NCBI GenBank assembly: GCA_050290245.1
Contig: JBNKHH010000044.1
Coordinates: 1-56,839, forward strand
Source of the DNA: JBNKHH01 sp050290245
GTDB taxonomy: Bacteria; Pseudomonadota; Alphaproteobacteria; Rhodobacterales; Rhodobacteraceae
Reading direction: 5' to 3'
DNA: 56,839 nucleotides
The first letter of the stretch is position 1. Each line of letters begins with the position of its first letter. Below are positions 1 through 7,862 of this stretch, piece after piece. Under the pieces are notes generated by a model, which searched no databases, had not been told where the DNA came from, and saw only the letters and a program-made list of their open reading frames with translations. Position numbers and translations under genes: made by a program.

Positions 1-451
1 CCTGCAGTTTTGCAAAGCGACGAGGTTTCCCTCTTCCTAATTTCAGAACATCAAACCACATACCGAGAGGGCCCTCACCCTGGCGACTGAACATCCCCGC
101 AAGGTCGTGTCGCAGCTTCTCGTCCGCCAGTCCGTTCGCCACGATTTCACACGCAATCAGGTCCAGACCTCTGCGTTCCCGGCGCCTGGAACGGAGCAAC
201 TTGATTAAGACGTGAGCTTCCTTGTCTGGTTTTGGGCTTTGGGGTCTGCCTTCCGGCCGGCAAACCACCAAATCGATATCATGTAGCGAAGCGTTGGGGT
301 CCAGAAGACGCCGAAGGACTGCAAGAAACTGCGGCTCGCCGCATCCTTCGGCGATGTACCTTGCGATCTCGTCCCACTTTCTCTCGACCTCCCAGAACAC
401 CAAGCTCGAGATCGCCGTCAGCTCCGGCTGACTATCTATTTCTTCGGACAC
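1..451 (-). CDS. hypothetical protein, 3'-truncated by window edge
   Basis: An open frame of 150 codons runs from a GTG at 451 off the left edge without a stop. The GTG lies inside the end of the integrase gene (16-nt overlap) and is preceded by GGGAG eight bases upstream, a good ribosome binding site, so the two genes are probably translationally coupled. The protein begins VSEEIDSQPELTAISSL and continues with a charged, helical-looking sequence rich in Arg, Leu and Glu. I see no signal peptide, membrane segment or family motif and do not recognise it. Its coupling to an integrase suggests cargo or an accessory gene of the same integrated element. Function unknown; that it is a real gene is likely from the frame, start and overlap. 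Confidence 0.65.
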   Translation of the reverse strand, partial: MSEEIDSQPELTAISSLVFWEVERKWDEIARYIAEGCGEPQFLAVLRRLLDPNASLHDIDLVVCRPEGRPQSPKPDKEAHVLIKLLRSRRRERRGLDLIACEIVANGLADEKLRHDLAGMFSRQGEGPLGMWFDVLKLGRGKPRRFAKLQ

Positions 452-1692
452 AGAAACTGCTCCCAAGCGGTCATCATATTGCGGCGCTTTTCGATCATGT
501 CGCCCCGACGGTAGGCACGCTCGACCTCGGAGCCAACCGTATGGGCCAGTGCGATCTCGGCCATATCGCTTGGATACTCGGTCCGCTCCGCCGCCCAGTC
601 ACGGAAGGTCGATCTCAACCCGTGGACCACGGCCGGACGTCCTGAACGCGCATCGACATAACCGCCATGCTCCCTAGACTCATGGACGCGCCGCATCACG
701 GCCTGCAGCGCCATGTCGGACAACGCACCACCACGCGGCGCTGGAAAGACAAACTCCGACCCCTCGAAACGAGGCAGGCCTTCGAGGAGTGCGACAGCGC
801 GGTCGCTCAACGGCACCCGATGCAGTTTCCCCGCTTTCATGCGCTCTGCGGGAATGGTCCACAGTCGTTCCGACAGGTCAATCTCAGACCATGTCACGCC
901 GCGGACTTCTCCCGACCGTGCCGCGGTCAACGCAAGAAACTCGAGAGCCCTTGCCGCTGTCCCGTTGCGTGCGACGACATCGTCGAACCAGTTTTGCGCA
1001 TCGGACAGCGCCAGTGCCGGCCAATGGCCACGCTTTGCAACCTTTGACGGTTTTGGAAGAATGGCGTCGAGGTTCCCGCGCCACCGGGCCGGGTTGTCTC
1101 CATCCCTGTGTCCGGCAACCGTGGCCCATGCCAGCACGTTTTCGATCCGACCTCTGAGACGCGAGGCGGTTTCCGTCTTCGTCTGCCAGATAGGCTCCAG
1201 CACACGCCGGATGTCATGCACGTCGATGGACGACACCGCCTTCATCCCGATCACGGGGCAGGCATAGGTTTCAAGTGTCGACCGCCATTGCTTCTGATGT
1301 TTCTCGCTCTTGAACTCGGAGAGCTTCGCCTCGAGAAACTTCTCGACCGCGTCCGCGAAAGTCAGGCTACGGGCCTCTTCCGCAACCCGCGCTGCTGCTT
1401 CGGCTCGGCGTCCTTCGATCGGGTCCTTCCCGTGCCAGACCGCATCCGAGGCATCCCGTGCCCGCTCTCGTGCCTGGGCAAGCGTGACGGTCGGATAGGA
1501 ACCCAGCCCCATCTTTCTGCGCTTGCCTCCGATCGTCGTACGTATCATCCATGACTTGGACCCGTTCGGCGTGATCTGCATGAGAAGACCGGCGACACCG
1601 CCAACCGCGAAGAGTTCGGGCAGGTCCTTGCGGCCTGAGTGAGAAAGTCGCTTTACTTCGAGAGCAGACAGTTCCTTTGCAATGCGCGGCAT
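436..1692 (-). CDS. tyrosine recombinase / integrase with DUF4102 N-terminus
   Basis: Site-specific recombinase of the P4-integrase type, 418 aa, the usual length. The N-terminal 90 residues form the DUF4102-like arm-binding domain (GKRRKMGLGSYPTVTLAQAR), residues about 110-205 the core-binding domain, and 230-400 the catalytic domain. The catalytic set is visible: Arg259 (TAARSGEVRG), Lys286 or Lys289 (MKAGKLHRVPLS), His357 and Arg360 (HGLR), His384 (ALAHTVG) and Tyr394 (ERAYRRG). No frameshift, so it may be active. It reads leftwards toward the overlapping partial gene, which suggests the element lies to the left. This family commonly integrates at tRNA genes, but no tRNA or obvious att core is visible next to it here. 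Confidence 0.93.
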   Translation of the reverse strand: MPRIAKELSALEVKRLSHSGRKDLPELFAVGGVAGLLMQITPNGSKSWMIRTTIGGKRRKMGLGSYPTVTLAQARERARDASDAVWHGKDPIEGRRAEAAARVAEEARSLTFADAVEKFLEAKLSEFKSEKHQKQWRSTLETYACPVIGMKAVSSIDVHDIRRVLEPIWQTKTETASRLRGRIENVLAWATVAGHRDGDNPARWRGNLDAILPKPSKVAKRGHWPALALSDAQNWFDDVVARNGTAARALEFLALTAARSGEVRGVTWSEIDLSERLWTIPAERMKAGKLHRVPLSDRAVALLEGLPRFEGSEFVFPAPRGGALSDMALQAVMRRVHESREHGGYVDARSGRPAVVHGLRSTFRDWAAERTEYPSDMAEIALAHTVGSEVERAYRRGDMIEKRRNMMTAWEQFLCPKK

Positions 1693-1694
1693 TC

Positions 1695-1718
1695 TTAGGG
1701 TCCCTTCTAGGTCCCTAA
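1695..1718. promoter_or_regulatory. inverted repeat TTAGGG...CCCTAA just upstream of integrase
   Basis: TTAGGG (1695-1700) and CCCTAA (1713-1718) face each other directly upstream of the integrase start at 1692. The same stretch also holds two direct GGTCCCT copies. It covers the integrase ribosome-binding region, so it could be an autoregulatory operator or a recombination arm site. Interpretation is a guess; the repeat itself is seen. Confidence 0.35.
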
Positions 1719-1882
1719 ACGTTTGTCATTGGGTGCGATTGATTGCAACGCCAAGTCGCGCAATTTTCGATCAACAGTCTGTATTTACTATACTTACATC
1801 AACACAGCGCGACAGCATGCAACAGCACATTGGCGGCCTGTCTCTCCGCCACTATGCTCTGATTTTATATACTTTTTCTGAC

Positions 1883-1904
1883 TGGTATGCCATCAGGGAT
1901 ACCA
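1883..1904. promoter_or_regulatory. candidate operator TGGTAT-N10-ATACCA
   Basis: A symmetric element with TGGTAT at 1883-1888 and ATACCA at 1899-1904, with two further paired positions inside (GCC...GGG region). It lies about 145 bp upstream of the ABM-type gene. TGGTAT/ATACCA half-sites recall operators of GntR-family regulators, but no such regulator is in the window and the 10-bp spacing is unusual, so assignment is weak. Confidence 0.3.
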
Positions 1905-2047
1905 ATCCTTCTGGCCCTCGACACATCCCATTTTCCAAGAAAGCCGCCTTTGAGCCAGCTGCAGGCGATGATGCTCCGAGCACTTCGTCATTTCTTGGCC
2001 GCTCATCGTGTTCGATGTAGATGTATCGAATTCATAGGGAGGACAAC

Positions 2048-2395
2048 ATGATCAAGCCGGAACCGGGAAACAAATACATTGTCGGATGGATCAAGCTGCG
2101 TGGCGGCACGGAGGAAGAATTCGACAATCTGGTCAAACCCTATATCGAAACGTGCCGCGCCGAACCGGAATGCCGGTTTTTTGAGATGATGCGCACCCGA
2201 GAAGACCCGGGCACAGTCTTTTTGAGCGAATGCTTCCTGAGCGAGGCGGCGCATGAGGTCCATCTCGGCAAGAGCCACGTCCATGAGTTTTTCAATGCAC
2301 TGACCCGCATTGCTCTTGTCGGCGACTTCGAGAATGTCATCGCCGGTTCGGTCAATCCCGACAGGCACGTCTTCGACGCAGACAGCGCGGCCTAG
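2048..2395 (+). CDS. antibiotic biosynthesis monooxygenase (ABM)-like small protein
   Basis: A 115-residue protein resembling the ABM/quinol monooxygenase ferredoxin-like family (about 95-110 aa, dimeric, often cofactor-free oxygenases). Family-like stretches: an opening beta strand (KYIVGWIKLRGGTEEEFDNL), a central CRFFEMMRTREDPGTVFLSE and a histidine-containing segment (AAHEVHLGKSHVHEFF), matching the usual E-x-W/Y...HxxSxH layout. I chose ATG 2048 rather than an ATG nine codons upstream because AGGGAGG stands five bases before it. It converges with the AraC gene (9 bases between stops). The substrate cannot be inferred; many members act on quinones or are of unknown role. Confidence 0.7.
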   Translation: MIKPEPGNKYIVGWIKLRGGTEEEFDNLVKPYIETCRAEPECRFFEMMRTREDPGTVFLSECFLSEAAHEVHLGKSHVHEFFNALTRIALVGDFENVIAGSVNPDRHVFDADSAA

Positions 2396-2404
2396 AACGT
2401 CCCC

Positions 2405-3286
2405 TCAGGCACGCTCCAGAGAAGCCGCTACCTCCTTGCTGGGCGGTAGGCCGAACTTGCGCTGATAGTCCCGGCTGAAATGCGTCGGGCTTTCATACCC
2501 GACCTCGAAACTCGTCGCGGCCACGCTGTGGCGCCCCTCGCGCAGCATGTCTCGTGCTGCGATCATGCGCAGATCTTTCAGGTATTGCAGGGGCGTCGTC
2601 CCTGTCACACCCTTGAAGTGCCCATGAAACGACGAAGGGCTCATTCCGGCCGTCCGCGCCATGTCGGCGACAGAAAGGGGCGAGCGGAAGTCCGCACGGA
2701 TCTGCCGGATCGCCCTGGCAACCCGGCTGGCATGGCTGTCGATGGCCAGCAAATTGCGCAACATGACCCCGATGGGCGATACCAAAAGCCGGAAATGTAT
2801 CTCGCGCAGAATGGCCGGCCCGAGCACCTGCGCCTCCAGCGGCGCATCCCTCAGGGCGAGGTATCGGGCCAGCGCGTCGATCAGCTTCGGTTCAGCGCTG
2901 CGCGCCGAAAGCGACCGGGCCAGGGGCGCGTCCTGAACGGAACCGCCGACCTGTTCGTAAAGGCTCCGCACCATTGCAATGTCCAGCGAGACGATCAGCG
3001 CCACATAGGGTTCATCCGCCGAAGCGACCGTGATCCGCGACTCGACAGGAAGATCGTGACTGACAAGCAAAGCCTGACCGGCCGCAAGCGTCACCATCTG
3101 GTCACCCACTTTGGTTTCTTTCACACCTTGCAGAATCAAACAGATGACCGGGTCATACACGACAGAATCGAACTTGCTGACTTCCTCGGTGCGCAGAACC
3201 GTCAATCCCGGCAATACATCTTTGTCATTACAGTATATTTTCTGCTCATACGCCAACGCGGGGCCGATCAGATCAGTGACTTCCAT
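2405..3286 (-). CDS. AraC-family transcriptional regulator (YqhC-like)
   Basis: A 293-residue regulator. Residues about 20-175 match the AraC N-terminal cupin-like domain (VICLILQGVKETKVGDQ; ALLVSHDLPVESRITVAS). The C-terminal third has two helix-turn-helix motifs typical of HTH_18 (LSVADMARTAGMSPSSFHGH and ATSFEVGYESPTHFSRDYQR). The start at 3286 is preceded by AGGAGGG seven bases upstream; a 49-codon upstream extension lacks any such site. It is divergent from an aldo/keto reductase, the arrangement seen for E. coli YqhC, which controls aldehyde-responsive yqhD and dkgA. Two ATTGGCAG copies 21 bp apart lie between the genes, a typical AraC-family operator layout. Control of the neighbour is inferred. 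Confidence 0.88.
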   Translation of the reverse strand: MEVTDLIGPALAYEQKIYCNDKDVLPGLTVLRTEEVSKFDSVVYDPVICLILQGVKETKVGDQMVTLAAGQALLVSHDLPVESRITVASADEPYVALIVSLDIAMVRSLYEQVGGSVQDAPLARSLSARSAEPKLIDALARYLALRDAPLEAQVLGPAILREIHFRLLVSPIGVMLRNLLAIDSHASRVARAIRQIRADFRSPLSVADMARTAGMSPSSFHGHFKGVTGTTPLQYLKDLRMIAARDMLREGRHSVAATSFEVGYESPTHFSRDYQRKFGLPPSKEVAASLERA

Positions 3287-3359
3287 TGCGCCGCCCTCCT
3301 GTATCACCCTTAACATCTCGCTCTTTCGAAAGCATCCAAAACCACAGTTATTCAGAGGA

Positions 3360-3388
3360 ATTGGCAGAACTTCTGCAGCTATTGGCAG
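3360..3388. promoter_or_regulatory. candidate AraC-type operator: two direct ATTGGCAG half-sites
   Basis: ATTGGCAG occurs at 3360-3367 and again, same orientation, at 3381-3388, exactly 21 bp apart (two helical turns). It sits between the divergent AraC gene and the aldo/keto reductase, 60-90 bp before the reductase start. AraC-family proteins bind such direct repeats. Assignment to this regulator is inferred from position. Confidence 0.55.
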
Positions 3389-3447
3389 GCAGGATCCGAA
3401 TGCGCGGGCTAGGCTGAGGCACCAGAAACGCAACGAGCGGAGCCTCC

Positions 3448-4362
3448 ATGACTGCGATCACCAAGACATTTCCCTTGAACCCAACCACAGATATTCCGGC
3501 CGTCGGATTCGGCACCTACCTGGTTTCACCCGCAGACGCGCCATCGGCCATTCAAACGGCCATCGAAATCGGCTACCGCCACATCGACACAGCCTCCGGC
3601 TACCACAACGAAGAGGCCGTCGGCGCTGGCATCCGGGCTGGCCTGGCTGCAACCGGACTTTCGCGCGCAGACCTGTTCGTGACGGGCAAGCTCTGGCCCG
3701 GCAACCCCGCATGGGGCGACGTGCCAAAGACCTATGACCAGACCATCGCGGAATGCCAGGCCAGCCTCGACCGGCTCGGGCTTGACTATGTTGACCTCTA
3801 CCTGATCCACGCGCCCTACGGCGGCGAAGAACGCATCCCGCAATGGCGCGCCCTGATCGAGCTGCAAAAGACCGGCAAGGCGCGGTCCATCGGCGTCAGC
3901 AATTTCAACCAGTCCCATCTTGATGAAATCAAGGCCGCCGGCCTGAAGATGCCGGACGCCAACCAGATCGAGCTTCATCCGTGGTCCCAGAAACCCGATC
4001 TCCTGGCCTATATGGCCGAGAACGGGATCGCCCCGATCGCCTACAGCAGCCTCGTGCCCCTTTCGACCTGGCGCACCAAGGAAGGCCAGGCCAGCGCCAA
4101 GACGGACGACATGAAGGCTGATGGCGTCGTCTTCGTCGAGATGGCTCGAAAGTACAACGTGACCGAGGCCCAATTCCTGCTTCTCTGGGGGGTGCAGAAC
4201 GGCTTTGCCGTCCTGCCAAAAAGCCTGAACCCCGAGCGGATGCGCCAGAACATCGACCTGGCCGGGTTCGAAATTTCCAACGCCGACATGGAGACGGTCA
4301 GGACCATGGATCGGGGCGATGGTGTTGCCTGGGCGACGGGCGATCCAAGCAAGGCCATCTGA
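3448..4362 (+). CDS. aldo/keto reductase, 2,5-diketo-gluconate reductase (DkgA) type
   Basis: NADPH-dependent cytosolic aldehyde/ketone reductase of 304 aa, a (beta/alpha)8 barrel. The catalytic tetrad is visible as Asp47 and Tyr52 (YRHIDTASGYHNEE), Lys81 (LFVTGKLW) and His121 (LYLIHAP). Other family signatures are KARSIGVSNF near 144-153 and NQIELHP near 172-178. A GGAG five bases before the ATG serves as ribosome binding site. It is divergent from the YqhC-like AraC gene, so a role in reducing reactive aldehydes such as methylglyoxal is plausible. The true substrate is unknown; the C-terminal cofactor loop (LPKSLNPERMRQN) is the usual NADPH-binding K-S/N-x5-R type. Confidence 0.9.
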   Translation: MTAITKTFPLNPTTDIPAVGFGTYLVSPADAPSAIQTAIEIGYRHIDTASGYHNEEAVGAGIRAGLAATGLSRADLFVTGKLWPGNPAWGDVPKTYDQTIAECQASLDRLGLDYVDLYLIHAPYGGEERIPQWRALIELQKTGKARSIGVSNFNQSHLDEIKAAGLKMPDANQIELHPWSQKPDLLAYMAENGIAPIAYSSLVPLSTWRTKEGQASAKTDDMKADGVVFVEMARKYNVTEAQFLLLWGVQNGFAVLPKSLNPERMRQNIDLAGFEISNADMETVRTMDRGDGVAWATGDPSKAI

Positions 4363-4536
4363 CGCGCACCTATGTCTCAGCCGCGTCCGCCGCTTCCGCC
4401 GTTGAAAGACAACGGCATCGTCAACTTCGAAACCTCGATGCTCCTGAGTTCTATCTGACCCAGCCAACCCGCCGCCACTGGCGGTTCCCCGGCAGAAGGT
4501 GCATCCTGCAACGACGCAACAGGGAGGCCAGCGGTC

Positions 4537-5520
4537 ATGGAACAACGACAGGTCGGCAAGACCGGATTGAAGATCGACGTACTCGGCCTCGGCGGCGCCC
4601 CCCTCGGCGGCAACTTCGTTGACCTTGATTACACACAGGCGGCCGAACTGATCGCGGCCGCCCGCGCGGCAGGCATCGGCTATTTCGACACCGCCCCCTG
4701 GTACGGGTTCGGCCGCTCGGAACGGGTCATGGGCGATATGCTGCGCGGCACCGACTACGTGCTGTCGGACAAGGTCGGGCGGCTGTTGAAACCCGGCGCT
4801 GTCGAGAACCCGGCCGATTTCGGTATGGTCGATCCCCTGCCCTTTCATGTCGTCTACGACTATGGCTACGACGGCATCATGCGCGCATTCGAAGACAATC
4901 TTCAGCGGCTTGGCCTTGCGCGCATCGACATCCTGCTGGTCCATGACATCGGCACCTTCCAGCACGGAGACGACAACACCCGCCACTTCCGCGACCTGGC
5001 CGAGGGCGGCTACCGCGCGATGGACGAGTTGCGCAGCGCCGGGCTGATCAAGGCCATCGGGCTCGGGGTGAACGAGAACCAGGTGTGCATGGACGCGCTC
5101 GGCATCGGCAAGTGGGACGTCTTCCTCCTCGCGGGCCGCTACACGCTTTTGGAACAGACACCACTCGACACCCTGTTCCCCGCCTGCCGCGCGGCAGGTA
5201 CGACGATTATCTGCGGCGGACCGTTCAACTCCGGCATCCTTGTCGGGCGCGAGATGTGGAACTATGCCAAGGCGCCGGCCGAAGTCATCGACAAGGCCCG
5301 CGCGATCGGCGCGGTGGCCGACGACTTTGGCGTGCCCCTGCCCGCAGCGGCCCTGCAATTCCCGCTTTTTAACGACATCATCACTTCTGTGATCCCGGGC
5401 CCCCGCGACAAGGGCGAGCTGGAACAGATCGTCGCCTGGATGCAGACCCCGATCCCTTCCGGCTTCTGGGACGCGCTAAAGACCAAAGGCCTAATCGACC
5501 CGGCCGCGCCCCTGGGCTAG
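4537..5520 (+). CDS. aldo/keto reductase, L-fucose / D-threo-aldose 1-dehydrogenase or pyridoxal 4-dehydrogenase type
   Basis: A 327-residue aldo/keto reductase of a different branch from its upstream neighbour. It opens with the branch-typical QVGKTGLKIDVLGLGGAPLGG, then FDTAPWYGFGRSE with Asp51 and Tyr56, SDKVGR with Lys79, and LLVHDIG with His136 completing the tetrad. This branch includes NAD(P)-dependent L-fucose/D-threo-aldose dehydrogenases and pyridoxal 4-dehydrogenases. GGGAGG lies nine bases before the start. It is 174 bp downstream of the first reductase on the same strand, so it may be co-transcribed or have its own promoter. A G+C-rich hairpin just after the stop (about 5527-5544) could end transcription. 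Substrate assignment is uncertain. Confidence 0.85.
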   Translation: MEQRQVGKTGLKIDVLGLGGAPLGGNFVDLDYTQAAELIAAARAAGIGYFDTAPWYGFGRSERVMGDMLRGTDYVLSDKVGRLLKPGAVENPADFGMVDPLPFHVVYDYGYDGIMRAFEDNLQRLGLARIDILLVHDIGTFQHGDDNTRHFRDLAEGGYRAMDELRSAGLIKAIGLGVNENQVCMDALGIGKWDVFLLAGRYTLLEQTPLDTLFPACRAAGTTIICGGPFNSGILVGREMWNYAKAPAEVIDKARAIGAVADDFGVPLPAAALQFPLFNDIITSVIPGPRDKGELEQIVAWMQTPIPSGFWDALKTKGLIDPAAPLG

Positions 5521-5544
5521 GACCCGCCGCCTAGCTCCCGGCGG

Positions 5545-5802
5545 TCAGTGAGAGATAGATAGTGCGCCCCACATCCGCGGCACCACCGAATAGGTCCGGT
5601 GTTTCTGGATATTGGCGTGGACGCGCTCGTTGATGAACCGGCTCTGCTGGTCGTCGAAATACTGGCTGGGCCAGTCGGACAACAGGTAATAAATCAACGC
5701 GGGCCGACACTTGGCGCAGCCTCCTGACGTGCTCCACTCCAGCTCCAGCACCCGGCCGGGAGCCATCCCGTTTCCAACGAAGACAAGGCGCTTTTTGGAC
5801 AT
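5545..5802 (-). pseudogene. nirB: remnant of assimilatory nitrite reductase large subunit, internal deletion
   Basis: This 85-codon frame is two distant parts of NirB joined. Codons 1-20 (MSKKRLVFVGNGMAPGRVLE) match the very N-terminus with the FAD-binding GNGM motif. Codons about 24-80 match the region hundreds of residues later: the [2Fe-2S]-binding CAKCRP, then YYLLSDWPSQYFDDQQSRF, NERVHANIQK and TYSVVPRMWG at the start of the sulfite/nitrite reductase-like domain. Intact NirB is roughly 800 aa, so most of the flavin domain and all of the siroheme domain are gone, and the frame stops just after MWG. No nirD or nitrate genes are nearby. The product cannot reduce nitrite. Identification is by recognition of conserved NirB segments. 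Confidence 0.82.
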
Positions 5803-6127
5803 TCCAGTCTCCGGTCCTTCTTGCGAACCGGCACGCGGTCCGCTGCTAATCTTGTCGGGGAGCCTGAACGACCATTCGCAGCTGCTTCCCCACCTTGCGA
5901 CCCTCGGGCCGAAGCGAAGATACAGCTCCGTTGCTGTCTGCCCTTTCGGGCCTATGACGGAAAATGCCGCGCCTTTGCGACCAACGTTGACCGACCTTCA
6001 CCGCGCTTTTGCGCCAAGGTAAAGGACCCGACGCATCGAAACCGGGGCAAAGCCCATTCTTTCACCGAACCGCGTTTCGCCCCGACGGGAATGCACAACA
6101 ATCGGGAAGAACGTGAATCGTCCCTGC
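5803..6127. other. intergenic region without recognisable gene
   Basis: About 325 bases between the nirB remnant and the TPP enzyme, both on the minus strand. Overlapping frames on the plus strand exist but show no family features. The stretch around 5870-5970 looks like decayed repetitive intergenic sequence. It would include the former nirB promoter and the 3' end of the catabolic operon transcript. Confidence 0.5.
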
Positions 6128-7846
6128 TCAATAGAAATGCGCCAACCCCTTCTTGCGGGCCGCGCGCACCCAACTTGGCACGAAGGGGACGATCTTGTCC
6201 TGCGACGGCACCCGGATCTCGATGAAACTGGCGCCTTCGTGGCCAATCGCCTGCGCCAAAGCCGCCTCGATCTGGTCCTCCGAGGTGATCCTTGCGCATT
6301 GAAACCCAAAGCCCTCCGCCACTCTGACATAGTCCACGCCGCCGAAATCCGTGCTCCAGGGCGCGTCCACGTCATCCAGCAGAATCGCCTCGCCCCGGAT
6401 CCAGCCATAGGTGTCGTTGCGCGTCAGGATCACGGTCACGTTCTTGCCGCTCCGGCGGATGGTCTCGAAATCCCCCAGCACGAAGGCCAGAGACCCGTCC
6501 CCGGTCAGCGAAATCACCGGCCCGTCACTCGCGAAACTCGCCCCGATCCCGGCCGGCACCGAATAGCCCAAAGCCCCCATCGAGTAATTCGTCAGGTATC
6601 GCCGCCCCGGCTCGCGCACCGACATCAAAGCCGACGGATAGATGGCCGCCACCCCAGGCTCGGCCGTCACAATCGCACCCTTCGGTAACAGCCGGTCCAG
6701 CGCCTCGGTCAGTTTCACGGGCGAGACCGTGCCCTCGGGCATCGGGATGTTCGAATTGAACACCGCGTCCAGCGCCGTGCGTTTCATCTCGCTCAGGTCG
6801 ACCGGGGTGCGGCTGATGCCGGGATGCTCGGCCTCCAACAGCTCGGCCATGTACTCAAGGCTCGCCCTCGCATCGCCGACCATCGCCACCTTGACCGGAA
6901 AGTTGTTCCCGACATGGGCCTCGGCGATATCCAGTTGCAGGAACGTCTTGCTGTCGGGCGCGCCATACAGCGTCCAGTGGTCGGTCGAGCTTGAATCCGT
7001 ATTCGTCCCGATGAAGAACACGCAGTCCGCCGCGCCCACATAGGTGTTGGAATACTCCATCCCGCCCCGCGCTCCGATCACCCGCAACGACAAGGGATGC
7101 GTCTCGTCCACCAACCCCTTGCCCGGCGTCGTGGTCGCGACCGGGATCTGCAACACCTCGGCCAGCCGCATCACCGCCTTGCCTGCGGCCGAGATCAACG
7201 CCCCCTGCCCGCAGACCATCACGGGCCGCTCGGCAGCCAACAACGCATCAATGGCAGCACGCAGCTTGCCATGGTCCGCCACCGGACGATGCGCCGGATA
7301 GGACTGGTACTCAGGTTCTGCATAAAGATCCCCCACCTCCGCCTCCTCCTTGAAGACGTTCAGCGGCACCCGGATATGCACCGGCGCTGGCCGCCCCGAG
7401 GTCGCGACCCGGAAGGCGCGACGCATCAGGAAAGGGATGTCCCTGGCCGACGTCAGATAGAAGGATTCCTTGCAGATACTGGCATAGAGCGCGGTCTGGT
7501 CGACCCCCGTCAGCCCGTGTCGCTTGTCCTGGTTCACCGGGATATCGGACGAGAAAAAGATCACCGGCACCGAGGACAGAAACGCCTCGGTGATCCCCGG
7601 CGTGCAATGGGTCACACCGGGACTTGGCGCCTCGAGCACCGCGGGCCGCCCGGTCACTTTGGCATAGGCTTCGGCAGCATATGAGGCAGTGCGTTCGTCG
7701 CGGGTCAGCACGAACTCGATATCCGACGTCTCCTGCCATTCCTTGTACCAGGGGATCGTGGTTTCCCCGGGCAAACCAAAGACATGGCGAACCCCGTGCA
7801 GTTCCAGCATCTTCAGGATGAGCTGCGCGCCGTTCAACTTTTCCAT
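6128..7846 (-). CDS. thiamine pyrophosphate-dependent enzyme (acetolactate synthase-like)
   Basis: A 572-residue TPP enzyme with the standard three domains: pyrimidine-binding (about 1-175), central (190-350) and pyrophosphate-binding (375-560). Glu51 in LTRDERTASYAAEAYA is the conserved activating glutamate. The TPP/Mg motif starts GDGS at 449 and ends at Asn477. Decarboxylases, acetolactate synthase, sulfoacetaldehyde acetyltransferase and oxalyl-CoA decarboxylase share this architecture, so the reaction (decarboxylation or carboligation of a 2-oxo acid) is open. There is no small regulatory subunit gene nearby, arguing against a biosynthetic acetolactate synthase. It is the last gene of a minus-strand operon, 16 bp after the SBF-like permease, and probably acts on a product of the locus. 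Confidence 0.85.
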   Translation of the reverse strand: MEKLNGAQLILKMLELHGVRHVFGLPGETTIPWYKEWQETSDIEFVLTRDERTASYAAEAYAKVTGRPAVLEAPSPGVTHCTPGITEAFLSSVPVIFFSSDIPVNQDKRHGLTGVDQTALYASICKESFYLTSARDIPFLMRRAFRVATSGRPAPVHIRVPLNVFKEEAEVGDLYAEPEYQSYPAHRPVADHGKLRAAIDALLAAERPVMVCGQGALISAAGKAVMRLAEVLQIPVATTTPGKGLVDETHPLSLRVIGARGGMEYSNTYVGAADCVFFIGTNTDSSSTDHWTLYGAPDSKTFLQLDIAEAHVGNNFPVKVAMVGDARASLEYMAELLEAEHPGISRTPVDLSEMKRTALDAVFNSNIPMPEGTVSPVKLTEALDRLLPKGAIVTAEPGVAAIYPSALMSVREPGRRYLTNYSMGALGYSVPAGIGASFASDGPVISLTGDGSLAFVLGDFETIRRSGKNVTVILTRNDTYGWIRGEAILLDDVDAPWSTDFGGVDYVRVAEGFGFQCARITSEDQIEAALAQAIGHEGASFIEIRVPSQDKIVPFVPSWVRAARKKGLAHFY

Positions 7847-7862
7847 AACGTCCTCTCTCGTC

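Larger units (their letters stand above)
1693..2047. other. intergenic region, more A+T-rich than its surroundings
   Basis: About 355 bases between the integrase and the ABM-type gene with no credible coding frame. It is visibly richer in A and T near 1760-1800 and 1860-1890. It contains the integrase-proximal inverted repeat and, at 1883-1904, the symmetric sequence TGGTAT-N10-ATACCA. It probably marks the junction between the integrated element and the core chromosome, but I could not identify an att direct repeat. Confidence 0.5.

Noticed and set aside
3526..5358. 610-codon open frame on the minus strand
   Set aside because: Antisense shadow of the two aldo/keto reductases, both with intact catalytic tetrads.
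6128..7846. Acetolactate synthase for branched-chain amino acid synthesis (ilvB)
   Set aside because: No ilvH-like small subunit gene follows, and the gene is embedded in a catabolic transport operon.
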